Source: Mastigamoeba balamuthi (taxonomy: Eukaryota; Evosea; Mastigamoebida; Mastigamoebidae). Taken from it: DNA of 64,000 nt. Shown here piece by piece: positions 44,942 through 56,174 of this stretch. The stretch's first letter is position 1, and each line of letters opens with the position of its first letter. The notes beneath the pieces were generated by a model. It was given only the letters and a program-made list of their open reading frames with translations, was not told the origin of the DNA and did no database searches. The translations under genes were made by a program, and so were the position numbers. The stretch spans positions 410,361-474,360 of the forward strand of contig CACRSC010000003.1 in the NCBI GenBank assembly GCA_902651635.1. Reading direction: 5' to 3'.

Positions 44942-45248
44942 CGCGCGCGTTGTGTTTTGCGGTCTTTGCGGTGCTTGTGTGCGGTTCAGTGAATGGACGG
45001 CGAACGGCACACAAACAATTAATCTGCGGGCATCGAGAAATATCTTCCGGAGATCATTATCCGTGGCACATCCCAACCCAACCCGCTCCTGTCTACCCAG
45101 CCCTCTCGTGCCCACCGGGCCGCCAGAGGTCTCCCGGAACCCGCAGCAGAGATATTCAATCCAATCTTGCGGAAGATTCACAACCAAGATCTTGGGATCC
45201 CAAACAACAAATCTTCGTTTTCCCTGTTACGCCTAACAAAACGCGGAC
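44942..45248. promoter_or_regulatory. Bidirectional promoter between the CUE gene and NTAN1
   Basis: It contains GAAATATCTTCCGGAGATCATT near 45036, GAGATATTCAATCCAATCTTGCGG near 45150 and CAAGATCTTGGGATCCCAA near 45184: AGATAT-type and AGATCTT words like those in the other divergent spacers. Confidence 0.4.
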
Positions 45249-46208
45249 ATGCCGCTGCTCATCGACGGCCACGTCGTGCCGCCCAGCGCGAGCGACAGCG
45301 ACCTCCTGGCGCTCGTGCGCGGAGCCATCGCCAGCGCCCGCACCGCCGCTGCCCCGTGCGCCGTGCGTGTGCTGACGTACGCGGACCGCTGCCTCTGCGC
45401 CACGCAGGGCGAGGCCGTCCGCTCGCGCGCCGCCGCCACGTGGGTCGGCAGCGACGGCGCCTCCACCTGCGTCGTGCTCTGCCTGCGCCGTCCCGACACC
45501 GGCGCCACCGCTGCGGCCCACGTGGACTCGCCAGACGCCCCCGGCGCGGCGCTGCTGCTGGCCGCTCTGGCACGCGAATCGGGATAATATTAATTTCGCG
45601 ATCTGAGCGCCGCAGCGCAGGACGCAGGGGCCGCGGGGCGCGTCGAGCTGCACGTGTGCGGTGCACGCGTGGGGGACGACGACCGGGACGCGTCCGCGAC
45701 CTCGGAGGCGAACCTCGCCGGCGCTCTCCGCGGGTTCCTGTCGACGCCCGTCGACGTCACCCTCGGCCGCGCGCTCGTCCTCGCCGACCACTCGCCCGGC
45801 ATCGCCGTCGCCGTCGGCTCCGGTGACGTCGTCAGGGCCCGGTTCGACGACCGCGGGCCCGAGCTGGCGCTGCGGGCGTCGCGCGTGTCGATGGGCGTCG
45901 CCGTCGACCCCGTCCGCGCGTTTGTCGACGGCGGCGACAGCGACAGCGACGACGACGACGTCATTGCGATACCGCCGTTCCACCCGCGGGTGCACGCGCC
46001 GGTGGCGGCGGCGCGGTCGATGCTGGCGATGAGCGACGCGGAGCTCCGCGAGTCGGCGTCGACGAGCCCGTCGTGGGAGGACGACAGGTTCGCGGGCGAC
46101 ACGCGCGCGGCCATGCAGTCGATCGTCGACGGCGTCTGGCGCACGGCGTTCCCGGGCGGCAGGCCTCTGCTCTACCGCCGCGGCCCGCAGTCGTGGGTGC
46201 GCTGCTGA
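45249..46208 (+). CDS. NTAN1: Protein N-terminal asparagine amidohydrolase
   Basis: Two exons (45249-45569 and 45621-46208) give 302 residues; human NTAN1 has 310. The enzyme deamidates N-terminal Asn to Asp, feeding the Arg/N-degron pathway. Family landmarks in order: MPLLIDGHVVPP at the start (the initiator Met must be removed to expose the conserved Pro), GSDGASTCVVLCLRRP with the catalytic Cys, TGATAAAHVDSPDA, RVELHVCGARVGDD, RARFDDRGPELALRASRVSMG, STSPSWE and RPLLYRRG. The intron starts with GC (CTG|GCACGC) and ends CGCAG. No GT donor exists in the right place, and reading through meets a stop. An acidic stretch (GGDSDSDDDD) is specific to this protein. It is divergent from the CUE-domain gene; both may concern ubiquitin-dependent turnover. 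Confidence 0.93.
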
Positions 46209-46402
46209 CCGAAGCCACGCGTCACCGGCGCTTCCGAGAATGTCGGGTTCTGGACAATCAAAATTGGGTATCGAGCCGAGTGAATTAATTCGAGCGGCTC
46301 CTGTTACGGCAAGTCTATTTCCGGCGGATCTCGTCCCGTCGCGTTTGGCACAAAGCTGCTTTCTGCCATCGCGTTTATCAGCGAGGGGTACTCAGGAGAC
46401 CC

Positions 46403-48895
46403 ATGCGGCTGCACTCGGGGTCGGTGGAGGCGATGCTGCCGAGGGAGGGCAGCTCGTTCGCGGCGACGTGGAGGCGCAGGCGACTGACGCTGCGCTTCGT
46501 CGACGCCAGCGTCGAGAGGCGCTACAGGGACGCGCTCTTCGACTCGCTGCTCTTCTCGGCGCGCATCGGCGCCGGCATCTCAGCCGCCGCCTGCATCACG
46601 ATGACGGCAGCGCTGACGATTCTGCGCCGCCAGTACCGCGCACGTCTCTCAGAGCTCTCTCTTCCCCCTCCGCGTCTGCACTTATAGCTTTTCTGACTGT
46701 CACATGTCTTCCCCCCCCTTACACGCAACGGTGGTGCAGCTGAGCGACCTGACGCCGCTGCTGGCAATGGTGGCGCCGGTTCTGACGCTCCTCGTGTCGT
46801 TCTCGCCGCGGCTGCGCAGAACGTGGCTGATGCCCCTCGAGGCGTGCGTTTTCCACCCGGTTCACTGCCCTCGGGGTTTCCGACAGAAGGGGACAAATGC
46901 ACATGCCCCACGGCTCTGCTGCTTTTTTGAGGGTCGGCTGCGACTCTTTGAGCCGCGGAACGCGTCCGAACCACGGAAAAACCGATGTTCATGCGGGTAT
47001 CACCGGATCTGTTCTGACCGGCTCGCGTTCCTCTGCAGTTCGTGCTGCGCCATGGGGTGCGGGACGATGGTGGTCTCGAACAGCATCTACAGCAGGCCGT
47101 ACAACGCGATGAGCCCGGCGGTGGTCTCGGTCCTGCTCGGGTGGCTCGCGGCCCTGCACGGCCTCTTCCGCCTGCCGCTGCTGCACCACAGCGTCGCGCA
47201 GGCGTTCATGCTGGTCGCCTACGCCGCCTTCTCCTTCGCCACGGGCTGGTGGCCGCCGCTGTCCGATGTGGTCCCGACGTGGATCGTCATCCTCTTCGTC
47301 GCGGGGACGTTCACGTGGGCCACGTGGATGTACGAGAACGAGAACAGGTCCAACTGGGCCGCGACCAACGCCAACGTGTCGCTCAAGGGCGTCATCAGCG
47401 ACCTCAAGGAGGAGCTGGGCCTCGCGCGCAAGTGCTCGGAGCAGACGATGGACATGGACTCGCCGCTCGAGAAGGTGCTGGCCGTCGTCCGCGAGCTCCG
47501 GGACCAGGTCGTCGAGCCGCAGCTGCGGCAGAAGGTCTCGTTCGTCATGACGACGCTCACCAAGCAGTCGGACCTCTTCGCGGCGGACATCGCCAGCCAG
47601 ATCAAGGGCGGGCGGGTGGCCATCGACAGAGAGACGGCTACGTGGCTGCTCTCCGAGGTCGCCGCCAAGCGCGTGGCCGTCAACAGCAGCCGCGCCGTCT
47701 GCGGCACGCAGCTGCTCGAGCCGGTCGGCACCCTCGAGCCCTCGTTCAACAGCGACCACCTCTCAACGATGTTGTGAGCAGCAGACACCTCGCACACCCC
47801 GTCTGGGACGCACTCGACGCTGACGGGACCAGAAGGCTGCCAGAGAGGCTCAAGAGCTGGGACTTTGACGTCTTCGAGGTCGTCACGATCGTCGGAGCCG
47901 CGCACATCCTGCCGACGATCGCTCGCGCAGTCCTGCTCTCGACGGACCTCGTCTCGCAGCTCGGGATCGACCAGTCGGCGCTGCTCAACTTCGTGCTGAA
48001 GATCGCCAAGCTGTACAAGGACAACCCGTTCCACAACCAGATGCACGCCGCCGACGTCCTCCAGACGCTCTACGCTCTGCTCAACCTCTTCGACTCAGAG
48101 TGAGACTACAACGCTCCGGAATAGCCACGCGGACACTGACGCACGAGGGCACAGTGGGTTCACGCCGATGGAGAAGTTCTGCCTGCTGGTGTCGGCGGTG
48201 TTCCACGACGTGGACCACCCAGGGACCAACAACAATTTCCAGATCGCCACCAGCTCGCCCCTCGCCATGCAGTTCAACGACAGGAGCGTCCTCGAGAACC
48301 ACCACCTCCTCACCGCCTTCTCCGCCATGATCGAGGACGACACGGGCAACTTCCTCTCGAGGCTCAGCACAAAAGAGTCAGTCAGCCACCTCAGCCACCT
48401 CCGCATAGAGCCCAGGCATCGCTGTGTCTCACGCAGAACGCCAGGAAGCGAGAGGCGCGGTCGCTGATGATCGAGCTGGTTCTGGCGACAGACATGGGGT
48501 CGCACCTGTCGATCGTGTCGGCGTTCAACACCAAGCTCAAGACGGCGAGCTTCGACATGAACAGCGCCGATGACCGCGTGCTGCTGATGAAGGTGCTGCT
48601 CAAGGCAGCGGACATCAGCAACATCGCCAAGCCCCCGGAGGTGTACGGCAAGTGGTCAGCGATGATCCTGGAGGAGTTCTTCGCACAGGGGGACCGAGAG
48701 CGGGAGCTGGGGCTGCCTGTGAGCAGCTTCATGGACAGGAGCGCAGCCCAGGCAGCCGTGACCAAGAGCCAGGCTGGCTTCATCGACTACATCGGGAGGC
48801 CACTGTTCAGTGCCGTGTGCACGTTCATCGGGGGCCCGGCAACTGCGATCATGGACATCATCAACACCAACAGAGTCAACTGTGACAAGGAATAA
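46403..48895 (+). CDS. Membrane-anchored class I cyclic-nucleotide phosphodiesterase, copy A
   Basis: Six exons (46403-46639, 46740-46843, 47039-47773, 47833-48099, 48155-48380, 48437-48895) give 675 residues. About five membrane spans fill the N-terminal 250 residues (for example ISAAACITMTAALTIL, LLAMVAPVLTLLVSF, VVSVLLGWLAALHGLF, WIVILFVAGTFTWATW). A helical linker (DLKEELGLARK, PLEKVLAVVRELRDQ) leads to the PDEase_I domain with HNQMHAADV (HNxxHxxD), FHDVDHPGTNN (HDxxHxG), KAADISNIAKP with the third metal Asp, and FIDYIGRPLF. It should hydrolyse cAMP and/or cGMP at the inner face of a membrane; specificity cannot be read. Intron 1 starts with GC (CGC|GCACGT). A second copy follows 300 bases downstream, and the two share nearly identical last two exons. 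Confidence 0.92.
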
Positions 48896-49197
48896 CCTAG
48901 TAGATTACCTTATTGATTCCACCTCGCACTTTGACACCCGAAGAGCTGAGAGACAACTGGATTGCTTCATCACGCCGAAAACCGATGACATCACTTCTTA
49001 TTGTCCATCATCCATCACACTACCGTGGTGGGGGCGTCAGTGGCCAATACCTGCTCTTTCAATTTCCGTTCACGATTTCGAAGGGAAATGACGTGTGTCT
49101 CCCTGAGCCTATTTGCGGATCACGAGGTCATTATTCGAACCGCGCACACAATTCTGTCCGGAGGTCCAGTGCTCACACGTCAGCCCTGCCTCGCGCC

Positions 49198-51753
49198 ATG
49201 CCGGTGGGCGACAGCAGACCAGGGGCGCCCCGCGCGCTGCCGAGGGACAGGAGCTCGTTCGCGACGGCGTGGCAGCAGCAGCGGGTGACGCTGCGCTTCG
49301 TCGAATCCGAGGTCGAGGAGGCCTACCGGCAGGCACAGCTCGACTCGGTCCTCGTCCCCTCCCGCATCGGCACCGGCATCACCGTCGCTGCCTGCGCCAC
49401 CATGTCGGCCACCCTGGCCCTCCTCCGTCGCTCGCTCTGCGCACGTGGTCCCCTCTCTCCCCACCGCTGCATTGGCCCACCGGTTTCTGACCCGAACCGG
49501 AACGCTTCCCTCCCCCCAAAAATAACGCAGTGGAGCGACCTCCTGCCCCTCACGGCCATCCCCCTGGCAGCGCTGACGCTGCTCGTGTCGTTCTCGCTGC
49601 GGTGGCGCAGGACGTGGATGATGCCTCTCGAGTGGTGCGTGCGCACCACCGTCAACATTCGATGCTTCTCGGCGTGCGTTCTTGAAAAAGGGGAGAAGCG
49701 CTCTTTCGCCACTTTGGGGCACCGGCCGTGTCTGTTTCCCCGACCCACCGAGGCCCTCACTATTCAAGTGAAGTCCCCAGGCGGGCGAAATCCCTCGTGG
49801 AACCAACTAAATGAAAGGAACTCTCTGCCCTCAGCCTCGCCCCCAACCCGAGGCGAACAGATGGGGTGGGATCCACTCGTTTAGACAACAGGATGCTGAC
49901 CGCGCCCTCCCGAATGCAGCGCCTGCTGCGTGGTGGGATGCGCGACACTGGTTGTCTCGAACAGCATCTACGCGCGCCCGTACAACGCGCTGGGGGCGCC
50001 TGCGGTCGCCGTGTTCCTGGGGTGCCTCTCGGCCCTGCACGGCATCTTCCACCTCCCGATCGTGCACCACAGCCTCACGCAGGCCGTCATGCTGGCAGCG
50101 TACGCCGTGTTCGCGTTCGCCACCGGCTGGTGGCCCCCGCTCTCGCACGCGGTGCCCGTCTGGATTGTGACCCTCTTTGTGGCGGGCACCTTCACGTGGT
50201 CAACGTGGACCTTCGAGAAGGAGATCAGGGGCGCCTGGGCCGCCAACAACGCGAACAAGTCGCTCAAGTGCGCCATCCGCGACCTCAAAGAGGAGCTCGG
50301 ACTGGCCCACAGGGGTCCCCAGCAGGTGGTGGACATGGACTCCCCTCTGGAGAAGGTGCTCTGCGTCGCCCGGGAGCTCAGGGACCAAATTGTGGACCCT
50401 GAGCTCAGGCAGAAGGTGGCCTTCATCATGGCGACGCTCACCAAGCACACAGACCTCTTCTCCGCGGACATAGCGGGCCAGATCAAGGGCGGCCGAGTCG
50501 CCATCGACGACGAGACGGCCACTTGGCTCCTGGCAGAGGTCGCTGCCAGGCATGTGCCTTTCAACAGCAACCCCCATATCTTCTGCACACGAGTGCTCGA
50601 GTCCGCGTGCACCCCGACGCCCACGTCCAACACTGATCACCTGTCCTCAATGCTGTGCGTGCCCGGGCGTGACCATGTGGCAAACCTGACAAACCACTTC
50701 AGAATGCCAGAGAAACTCAAGAGCTGGAAGTTCAACATATTCGAGGTTTCCGCCATTGTGGGTGCAGAGCACATACTGGAGACAGTATCCCGCGCAATAA
50801 TTCTGTCGTCAGACCTTGTCTCGCAGCTAGGAATCGACCAGACCGCGCTGACGAACTTCATCCATAAGATCTCAAAGCTGTACAAGAAAAACCCGTTCCA
50901 CAACCAGCTTCACGCTGCCGACGTCCTCCAGACGCTGCATTCATTGCTGTGCTTCTTTGATTCCGAGTCAGTGCATCCATGTGATCTCGGATACTCACAG
51001 GCACTCAGGGGATTGACTTCAATGGAGAAGTTCTGCCTGCTGGTGTCGGCGGTGTTCCACGACGTGGACCACCCAGGAACCAACAACAATTTCCAGATCG
51101 CAACCAGCTCTCCCCTCGCCATGCAGTTCAACGACAGGAGCGTCCTCGAGAACCACCACCTCCTCACAGCCTTCTCCGCCATGATCGAGGACGACACGGG
51201 CAACTTCCTCTCGAGGCTCAGCACAAAAGAGTCAGTCAGCCACCTCAGCCACCGTCCACCAGATCGACCCCTGCCATAGCCGCGCCTCACACAGAACGCC
51301 AGGAAGCGAGAGGCGCGGTCGCTGATGATCGAGCTGGTGCTGGCGACAGACATGGGGTCGCACCTGTCGATCGTGTCTGCGTTCAACACCAAGCTCAAGA
51401 CGGCGAGCTTCGACATGAACAGCGCCGATGACCGCGTGCTGCTGATGAAGGTGCTGCTCAAGGCGGCGGACATCAGCAACATCGCCAAGCCCCCGGAGGT
51501 GTACGGCAAGTGGTCAGCGATGATCCTGGAGGAGTTCTTCGCACAGGGGGACCGAGAGCGGGAGCTGGGGCTGCCTGTGAGCAGCTTCATGGACAGGAGC
51601 GCAGCCCAGGCAGCCGTGACCAAGAGCCAGGCTGGCTTCATCGACTACATCGGGAGACCGCTGTTCAGTGCTGTGTGCGAGTTCATCGGGGGCCCGGCAA
51701 CTGCGATCATGGACATCATCAACACCAACAGAGTCAACTGTGACAAGGAATAG
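49198..51753 (+). CDS. Membrane-anchored class I cyclic-nucleotide phosphodiesterase, copy B
   Basis: Same gene structure and domain order as copy A. It starts MPVGDSRPGAPRALPRDR. The first exon ends at 49440 before a GC donor (GCACGT), and the second resumes WSDLLPLTAI. Membrane spans are at VAVFLGCLSALHGIF and WIVTLFVAGTFTWSTW among others. The catalytic signatures are HNQLHAADV, FHDVDHPGTNN and KAADISNIAKP. The intron before the MPEKLKSW exon is 48 bases, in phase and without a stop (50656-50703), so an unspliced product would stay in frame; in copy A the same intron carries a stop. The N-terminal half has diverged from copy A at most third positions, whereas exon 5 and exon 6 are almost identical, pointing to gene conversion. 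The TAG lies at 51751. Confidence 0.92.
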
Positions 51754-51820
51754 AAGATGGCTATATTGTTAACAAAGTAAACACCTGCAATACACAAAGA
51801 ACCAATGATATTCCCGAGTG

Positions 51821-51900
51821 GCATCCGTAGAAATTCGACCCCTAGATGCCCCTCCGGGGGCTGCAGCGATCCAACCCACTAACCTTTTGGACACGGACAC
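51821..51900 (-). pseudogene. Decayed type B tRNA-like sequence
   Basis: It is alignable over about 80 bases to the type B copies (the GCCCCTCCGGGGGCTGC core and the TTTAACAAACAGGAAACTGGTAGGACAC flank are kept). The acceptor stem and B box are mutated. Confidence 0.6.
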
Positions 51901-52467
51901 ATTTAACAAACAGGAAACTGGTAGGACACGGAGTCCCTCTGCCGACTGTTTTCCCCCCCTCCGCACTGCCTGCCGCCCGTGTCTGATTGATTGTTTTGGT
52001 TGCTACTTCCCACATATTGCTCTCGACCGCGCCACCCACCTCGTGACGGCGATGACGTGTTCAGACTCGGACATTTCGGTGCCGCTGTGTCATCGGACCC
52101 GTGCTGCATCGTCCTTAGCACGAGCAGTGGCCCTAGGAACTCGGCAACTCCGGATGTCATCACTCACATCAGAGATACAGGGCGCATGTGTCCGCGTGAC
52201 TTCAAGGCCGTTGCAATCTGTTGAGTACTGATACATGGAGTGTGGAGTGAGATAGAGAACCACAAGATCGCCCCTCCTCGCAGAAAAGAGAGCAATAGAA
52301 TGGAAGAATTCCACTCAGAAATTCATTGAATGTGACGCGAGAACAAGCGCAAGCGTGTGTAATATACAACACTCGTTCTTGTTGAGTTGAAGCTCTCTCG
52401 ATCAATCAGTCAAGCCCGATCGATAGTAGTTATTGAGTTATTTTTCGATAATTTGGCGGGGAAAAAA

Positions 52468-52539
52468 TGAACCCGCGGGGATTTGAGCCCTTGACCTCTG
52501 TCGACACAGTTTCCCCCTTTACTGCTAGGTCACGGGTCC
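52468..52539 (-). tRNA. tRNA-like sequence, type A
   Basis: It has GGACCCG and CGGGTTC ends, and the B-box-like GGCTCAAATCC. The D arm differs from the 4287 copy (AGCAGTAAAGG). A T-rich run follows the 3' end. No convincing anticodon arm. Confidence 0.45.
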
Positions 52540-52906
52540 TAAACACACTCTACTATCTTGTTTTTCCGCCTTTTATACTCGTTTTCCCGCGCTTTGCCCA
52601 TTTTGCCTTCGTTTTGGTTCTCCCTCTTGCACTGCAACTCGCCCACGTCTCGCATCCAGCGTCCTCGCGCCCACTGTCTCCCCCATTCCCGCTGCCACCT
52701 CTCGGTGTATCTCTCGCCTGGGAATCCAAATCTTCCCTGATCTCTCGCCGCAGATATTTTTCTCCGCGGCGGCGCGGTATCTCTTGCGTGTTTTCCCGTC
52801 GGTCGTTGCGTCGTCCCTGCTCTGCCACATCATCGCCCAGAGCGTCACACCACCTCACCACATGCCCGAAAAGCCCAAAGGGGTCTCTCTCTCGCGCCCC
52901 CCCTCG

Positions 52907-53440
52907 ATGTCGGCCCTCCACGGCTGCGCCGCTGCCCCCACCGACCCCGCTGCCGCCACCGCCATCTACGAAGCTGCTACTGCTGCAAGACCGTGCGGCT
53001 CTTCCTCTCACTCTCCATCTCTCTCTATCCTTCCCTCCCGCCGAGCTCACACACCAAGCAGCGGCAGCGGCAGCAGCGCAGCCCCCCGGGTCCGTTTTTT
53101 GGCCCCCTAAATCCACACGCCCCTCACCGTGCGCCGCGCACAGAGGGCTGTATGCCCTCTGCGACTTGCTCATGCTGGGGATGACCGCTACCGTGACTGC
53201 GACCACGGCCACCTGCGCGCTCTCTGCGCTCCGCAGGTCGCTCCTGAGGCCCTGGGACCGCGACTGCGACACCAGGGGCGCAGCAGCCTCGTTGGGGACT
53301 CGCGAGGGCCGTGATCCAAAACAGGCATGCCGCACACCCGCTCAGATCCGAGGCCTCTGTGCGCATTCGCTGAACGCTGGAGAGGGCCCTTGGCGCGACG
53401 AAGCTGCCATGGAGAGAGGACCTGCTCCACTCGTGAGCGT
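52907..53440 (+). pseudogene. Decayed copy of the local two-exon gene
   Basis: Exon 1 begins MSALHGCAAAPTDPA at 52907. A change of frame before the usual ATKLLLLQ segment leaves the rest out of register. Exon 2 similarity (RAVCPLRLAHAG-type reading, other frames) and the GGCCCTTGGCG segment of the C-terminus are still recognisable. Confidence 0.55.
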
Positions 53441-54316
53441 TCCCGTAGGCTGTTGGCTGCTGGCAGTCACGAGGCCGTTCTGGGGCCTGGTGCCTGTGAA
53501 CCCCAGTTGCAGCAGGCGCCACTTATTATGGAGCTCTTGGAGAGGTCGCCCGTATGTGAAGAAAGAGGGCGTACCGATGGTCGAAGTCCTAGTGACAAGG
53601 CTGTCCTCATCACCACCCACCCGTTCCCAGTCTCCCCTCTCACACACTGTCAGACACAGTGCGGGATATCGAACACGTGCACTGTAGTGTGACTCGCATG
53701 GTTGCGGTGGCCACACTGTGCAACCAGCACACAAAGATTTGAGGGCACTGAGTTGTCGGGTGACCCTCGAGAGGCCCTGAGGACGTCCTGATGTAGATAT
53801 AGTTGTGCAGACTGTCGTCTTCGCTGCTTTGAGCTTCGTGGGCCTGCACCACAACTCGCCTCGGGAAGCACGTTCCCGCCCTGCTTGCCAGGAGGCATCG
53901 ACAGGGTCTTGAGGAACCTTCGGTCTGCAACCCTTTCGGTATGACTGCCACACGCAAATCGATGGTGAGGGTGAGAGAAGACCCACCTGAATACAATCGC
54001 GAAGGCCTGTTATCCCATGATGCAGCCGCGTTATCGGCCCTGGCCACTGCAGGGAAATCGGGGGCTTGCGTGAGTTGCGGAGCAGCAAGGACCTGCCGTG
54101 CTCCTTGTGAAGCGTGTGAAGCGTGGCACAAATGGGTGTTTGGTTGAAAAATCAGGCAAGAAAAATCTCTCGGAGAGATTGGTACTGAGGTGCGATTCCT
54201 GCTTTCGGGTGAGCGCACCCAAGCGGACACAAGGTGGCGGGAGGATGGGAGCAACGCTGAATGATGGGATGGGTCACAGCTCTTCAGTGAATATCGGGGA
54301 CGCTAGAAAAAAAGGG
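53441..54316. other. Unique-looking spacer of the array
   Basis: No gene seen. Parts (GGGAAGCACGTTCCCGCC near 53865, ATCGATGGTGAG near 53957 and GGTGAGCGCACCCAAG near 54208) match the spacer before the window's right end (63.66-63.93 kb) and those before the other type B copies. Confidence 0.5.
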
Positions 54317-54397
54317 GCGTCCGCAGGGATTCGAACCCCGATGCCTCCTCCGGGGGCTGCCGCAAGCCAACCCCATTATCCCCTTGGCTACGGACGC
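54317..54397 (-). tRNA. tRNA-like sequence, type B
   Basis: 81 bases. A perfect 7-base acceptor stem (GCGTCCG/CGGACGC), a GC-rich hairpin in the variable-arm position, a consensus B box (GGTTCGAATCC) and a good T stem. A T7-type run follows the 3' end. The anticodon stem does not pair well, so no amino acid is assigned; a TGC triplet follows a T in the loop position. Confidence 0.5.
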
Positions 54398-55753
54398 TTT
54401 TAACGAACTGGAAACTGGTAGGACACGGCGTCCCTCTGCTCCGACTGTTCCCCCCTCCACACGTGCCGCCCGTGTCTCTGTGATTGTTTTGATTGCTACT
54501 CCCTAACATTTAATTGCTCTCACCACGCTACCTACCTCGGCCGCCGCCTCCGCCACCTCATGATGGCGATGACGTGTACGCCCAGACTCGGGCATTTCCG
54601 TGCCGCCGTGTCATCGGACCTGGACGGCAATGTCCTTGGCGCGAGCAGTGGCCGCAGGAACTTGAAAGACTCTGCGCTGCGGGCGCTGGCGCGCATACCC
54701 CAGAACGCTTCCCAATCACCTAATCACCAAACTCAATTCGAATCTTCCCACCGACCAGCGCAGCCGCCGCCATGTTCCCTGTTGCGCACAAGGCCCTCCC
54801 TGCAGACGGAGGGCATGTCGCTGGTCCCCACCCTTTCCGGCCTCGCGCTGCCCCTTTTGCGGCAGATATTTACACCGATACAACAGCCATCCAAATCTCG
54901 TGTCTGTTCTCGGTTTGCCCACAGACGACTGTCGCCCAGATTGCGCGCAGGTGTGTAGCACCGCCTTCACGCTGTGCCTGAAGCCTCTGTACCCCGATTT
55001 GCGCTCTGCGATCTTCTTTGTTGGCGCGCTCATGAATTGCCGCAATTCGCAGTAACTCTACATTTTGTGTCTCGGAAGCGTGAGAGTCCCCATCCCTGTG
55101 GCCCACCATACCGCACACACATGGTGCGCGTGTGTGCGTGACCGCGTGACTGTGCGCTGTGATTCATCGTGACGTGTCTGGCAGAGACCTCTGTTGTGTC
55201 CAAGACTCAGGGGAGTTGCACCAAATATCATGCAGAAGTGCTCAAAGAGCCCCCGCCAGCTGCGGCACACACGAGAACAGTCCACGGCCACGGCCGAGTG
55301 CGCTGCGCTCTACCATCTGCGACTGGAGTGGGCCTGTGCGGCCATCGCCTGACCCAGCTGGCGACGAGGTGCGCTCCCAGACCTGTAAGATGTCCGGTCG
55401 GGCCCAGCAGCCCGTTGCTGTACTCCTCGCCACCGGCGCGCACCGCGCTCACCCAGTGTGCACGTGCGGCGTTTTCATCTCGCGCACTCTCCACAGCGGC
55501 CTTGCCACGTCTCGCATTGCACAACCAGCTTTTGGCCGGAGAACAACAAGCCCATCCCACCTCACAGAAAAGCAGCAATAGCAAGGAAGAATTACTCTCA
55601 AAATCAATTGAATCTTGGTACAAATGCAGGCACAATCGTGCCCACCCATGCGACACTCGTTCTTGTTGGAGTTGGAGCTCTCTCGATCAACCAGCCCAGC
55701 CCCATCAATAACATTTCCGAGTACTTTATCGATAATTTATCGAAAAAAGAAAA
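54398..55753. other. B-to-A segment of the array (oldest copy)
   Basis: It is homologous to 57044-58284 and 61020-62247 but more diverged. Shared landmarks are TTTAACGAACTGGAAACTGGTAGGACAC, CGTGCCGCCGTGTCATCGG, GGCGCGAGCAGTGGCC and CAAACTCAATTCGAATC. Open frames exist on both strands, but none is conserved among the three copies, so no gene is called. Confidence 0.5.
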
Positions 55754-55825
55754 TGAACCCGTGGGGATTTGAGCCCGTACCACTTGGGTCACAGTCCCGC
55801 CTCCTTCCCGCTAGGCCACGGGTCC
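55754..55825 (-). tRNA. tRNA-like sequence, type A
   Basis: Nearly identical to the copy at 4287-4358, including the perfect D stem GCCT/AGGC, the A box and the GGCTCAAATCC B-box-like sequence. Confidence 0.5.
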
Positions 55826-56174
55826 TAACCACACTCAAATATCTTGTTTTTTCCGCCTTTTATACTCGTTCGTTCGTCCTTTGCCCCGATAGTTTTTGGG
55901 TTACCCCTCCTGTCGCGCACGTCTCGCATCCAGCGTCCACGCGCCAACTCTCTCCCCCATCCCCGCTGCCACCTCTCGGTGTATCTCTCTCATGGGAATC
56001 CAAATCTTCCCTGATATTCTCCGCGGCGCTGCGGTATCTTTTGCGTGTTTTCCCGTCGGTCGTTGCGTCGTCCCCTCCTGTGCGCCCTGCTCTGCCATGT
56101 CATCGCCCAGAGCGTCACACCACCTCACCACCCACCCAAAAAGCCCAAAGTGGTCTCTCTCGTGCTCTCCCTGG

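Noticed and set aside
43071-45236. 721-codon plus-strand open frame
   Set aside because: It is the antisense shadow of the CUE-domain gene in GC-rich DNA; no protein-like motifs.
54317-54397. Functional tRNA-Ser or tRNA-Leu
   Set aside because: The long variable-arm hairpin suggested it, but no Ser or Leu anticodon sits in a paired anticodon arm, so only a tRNA-like call is made.
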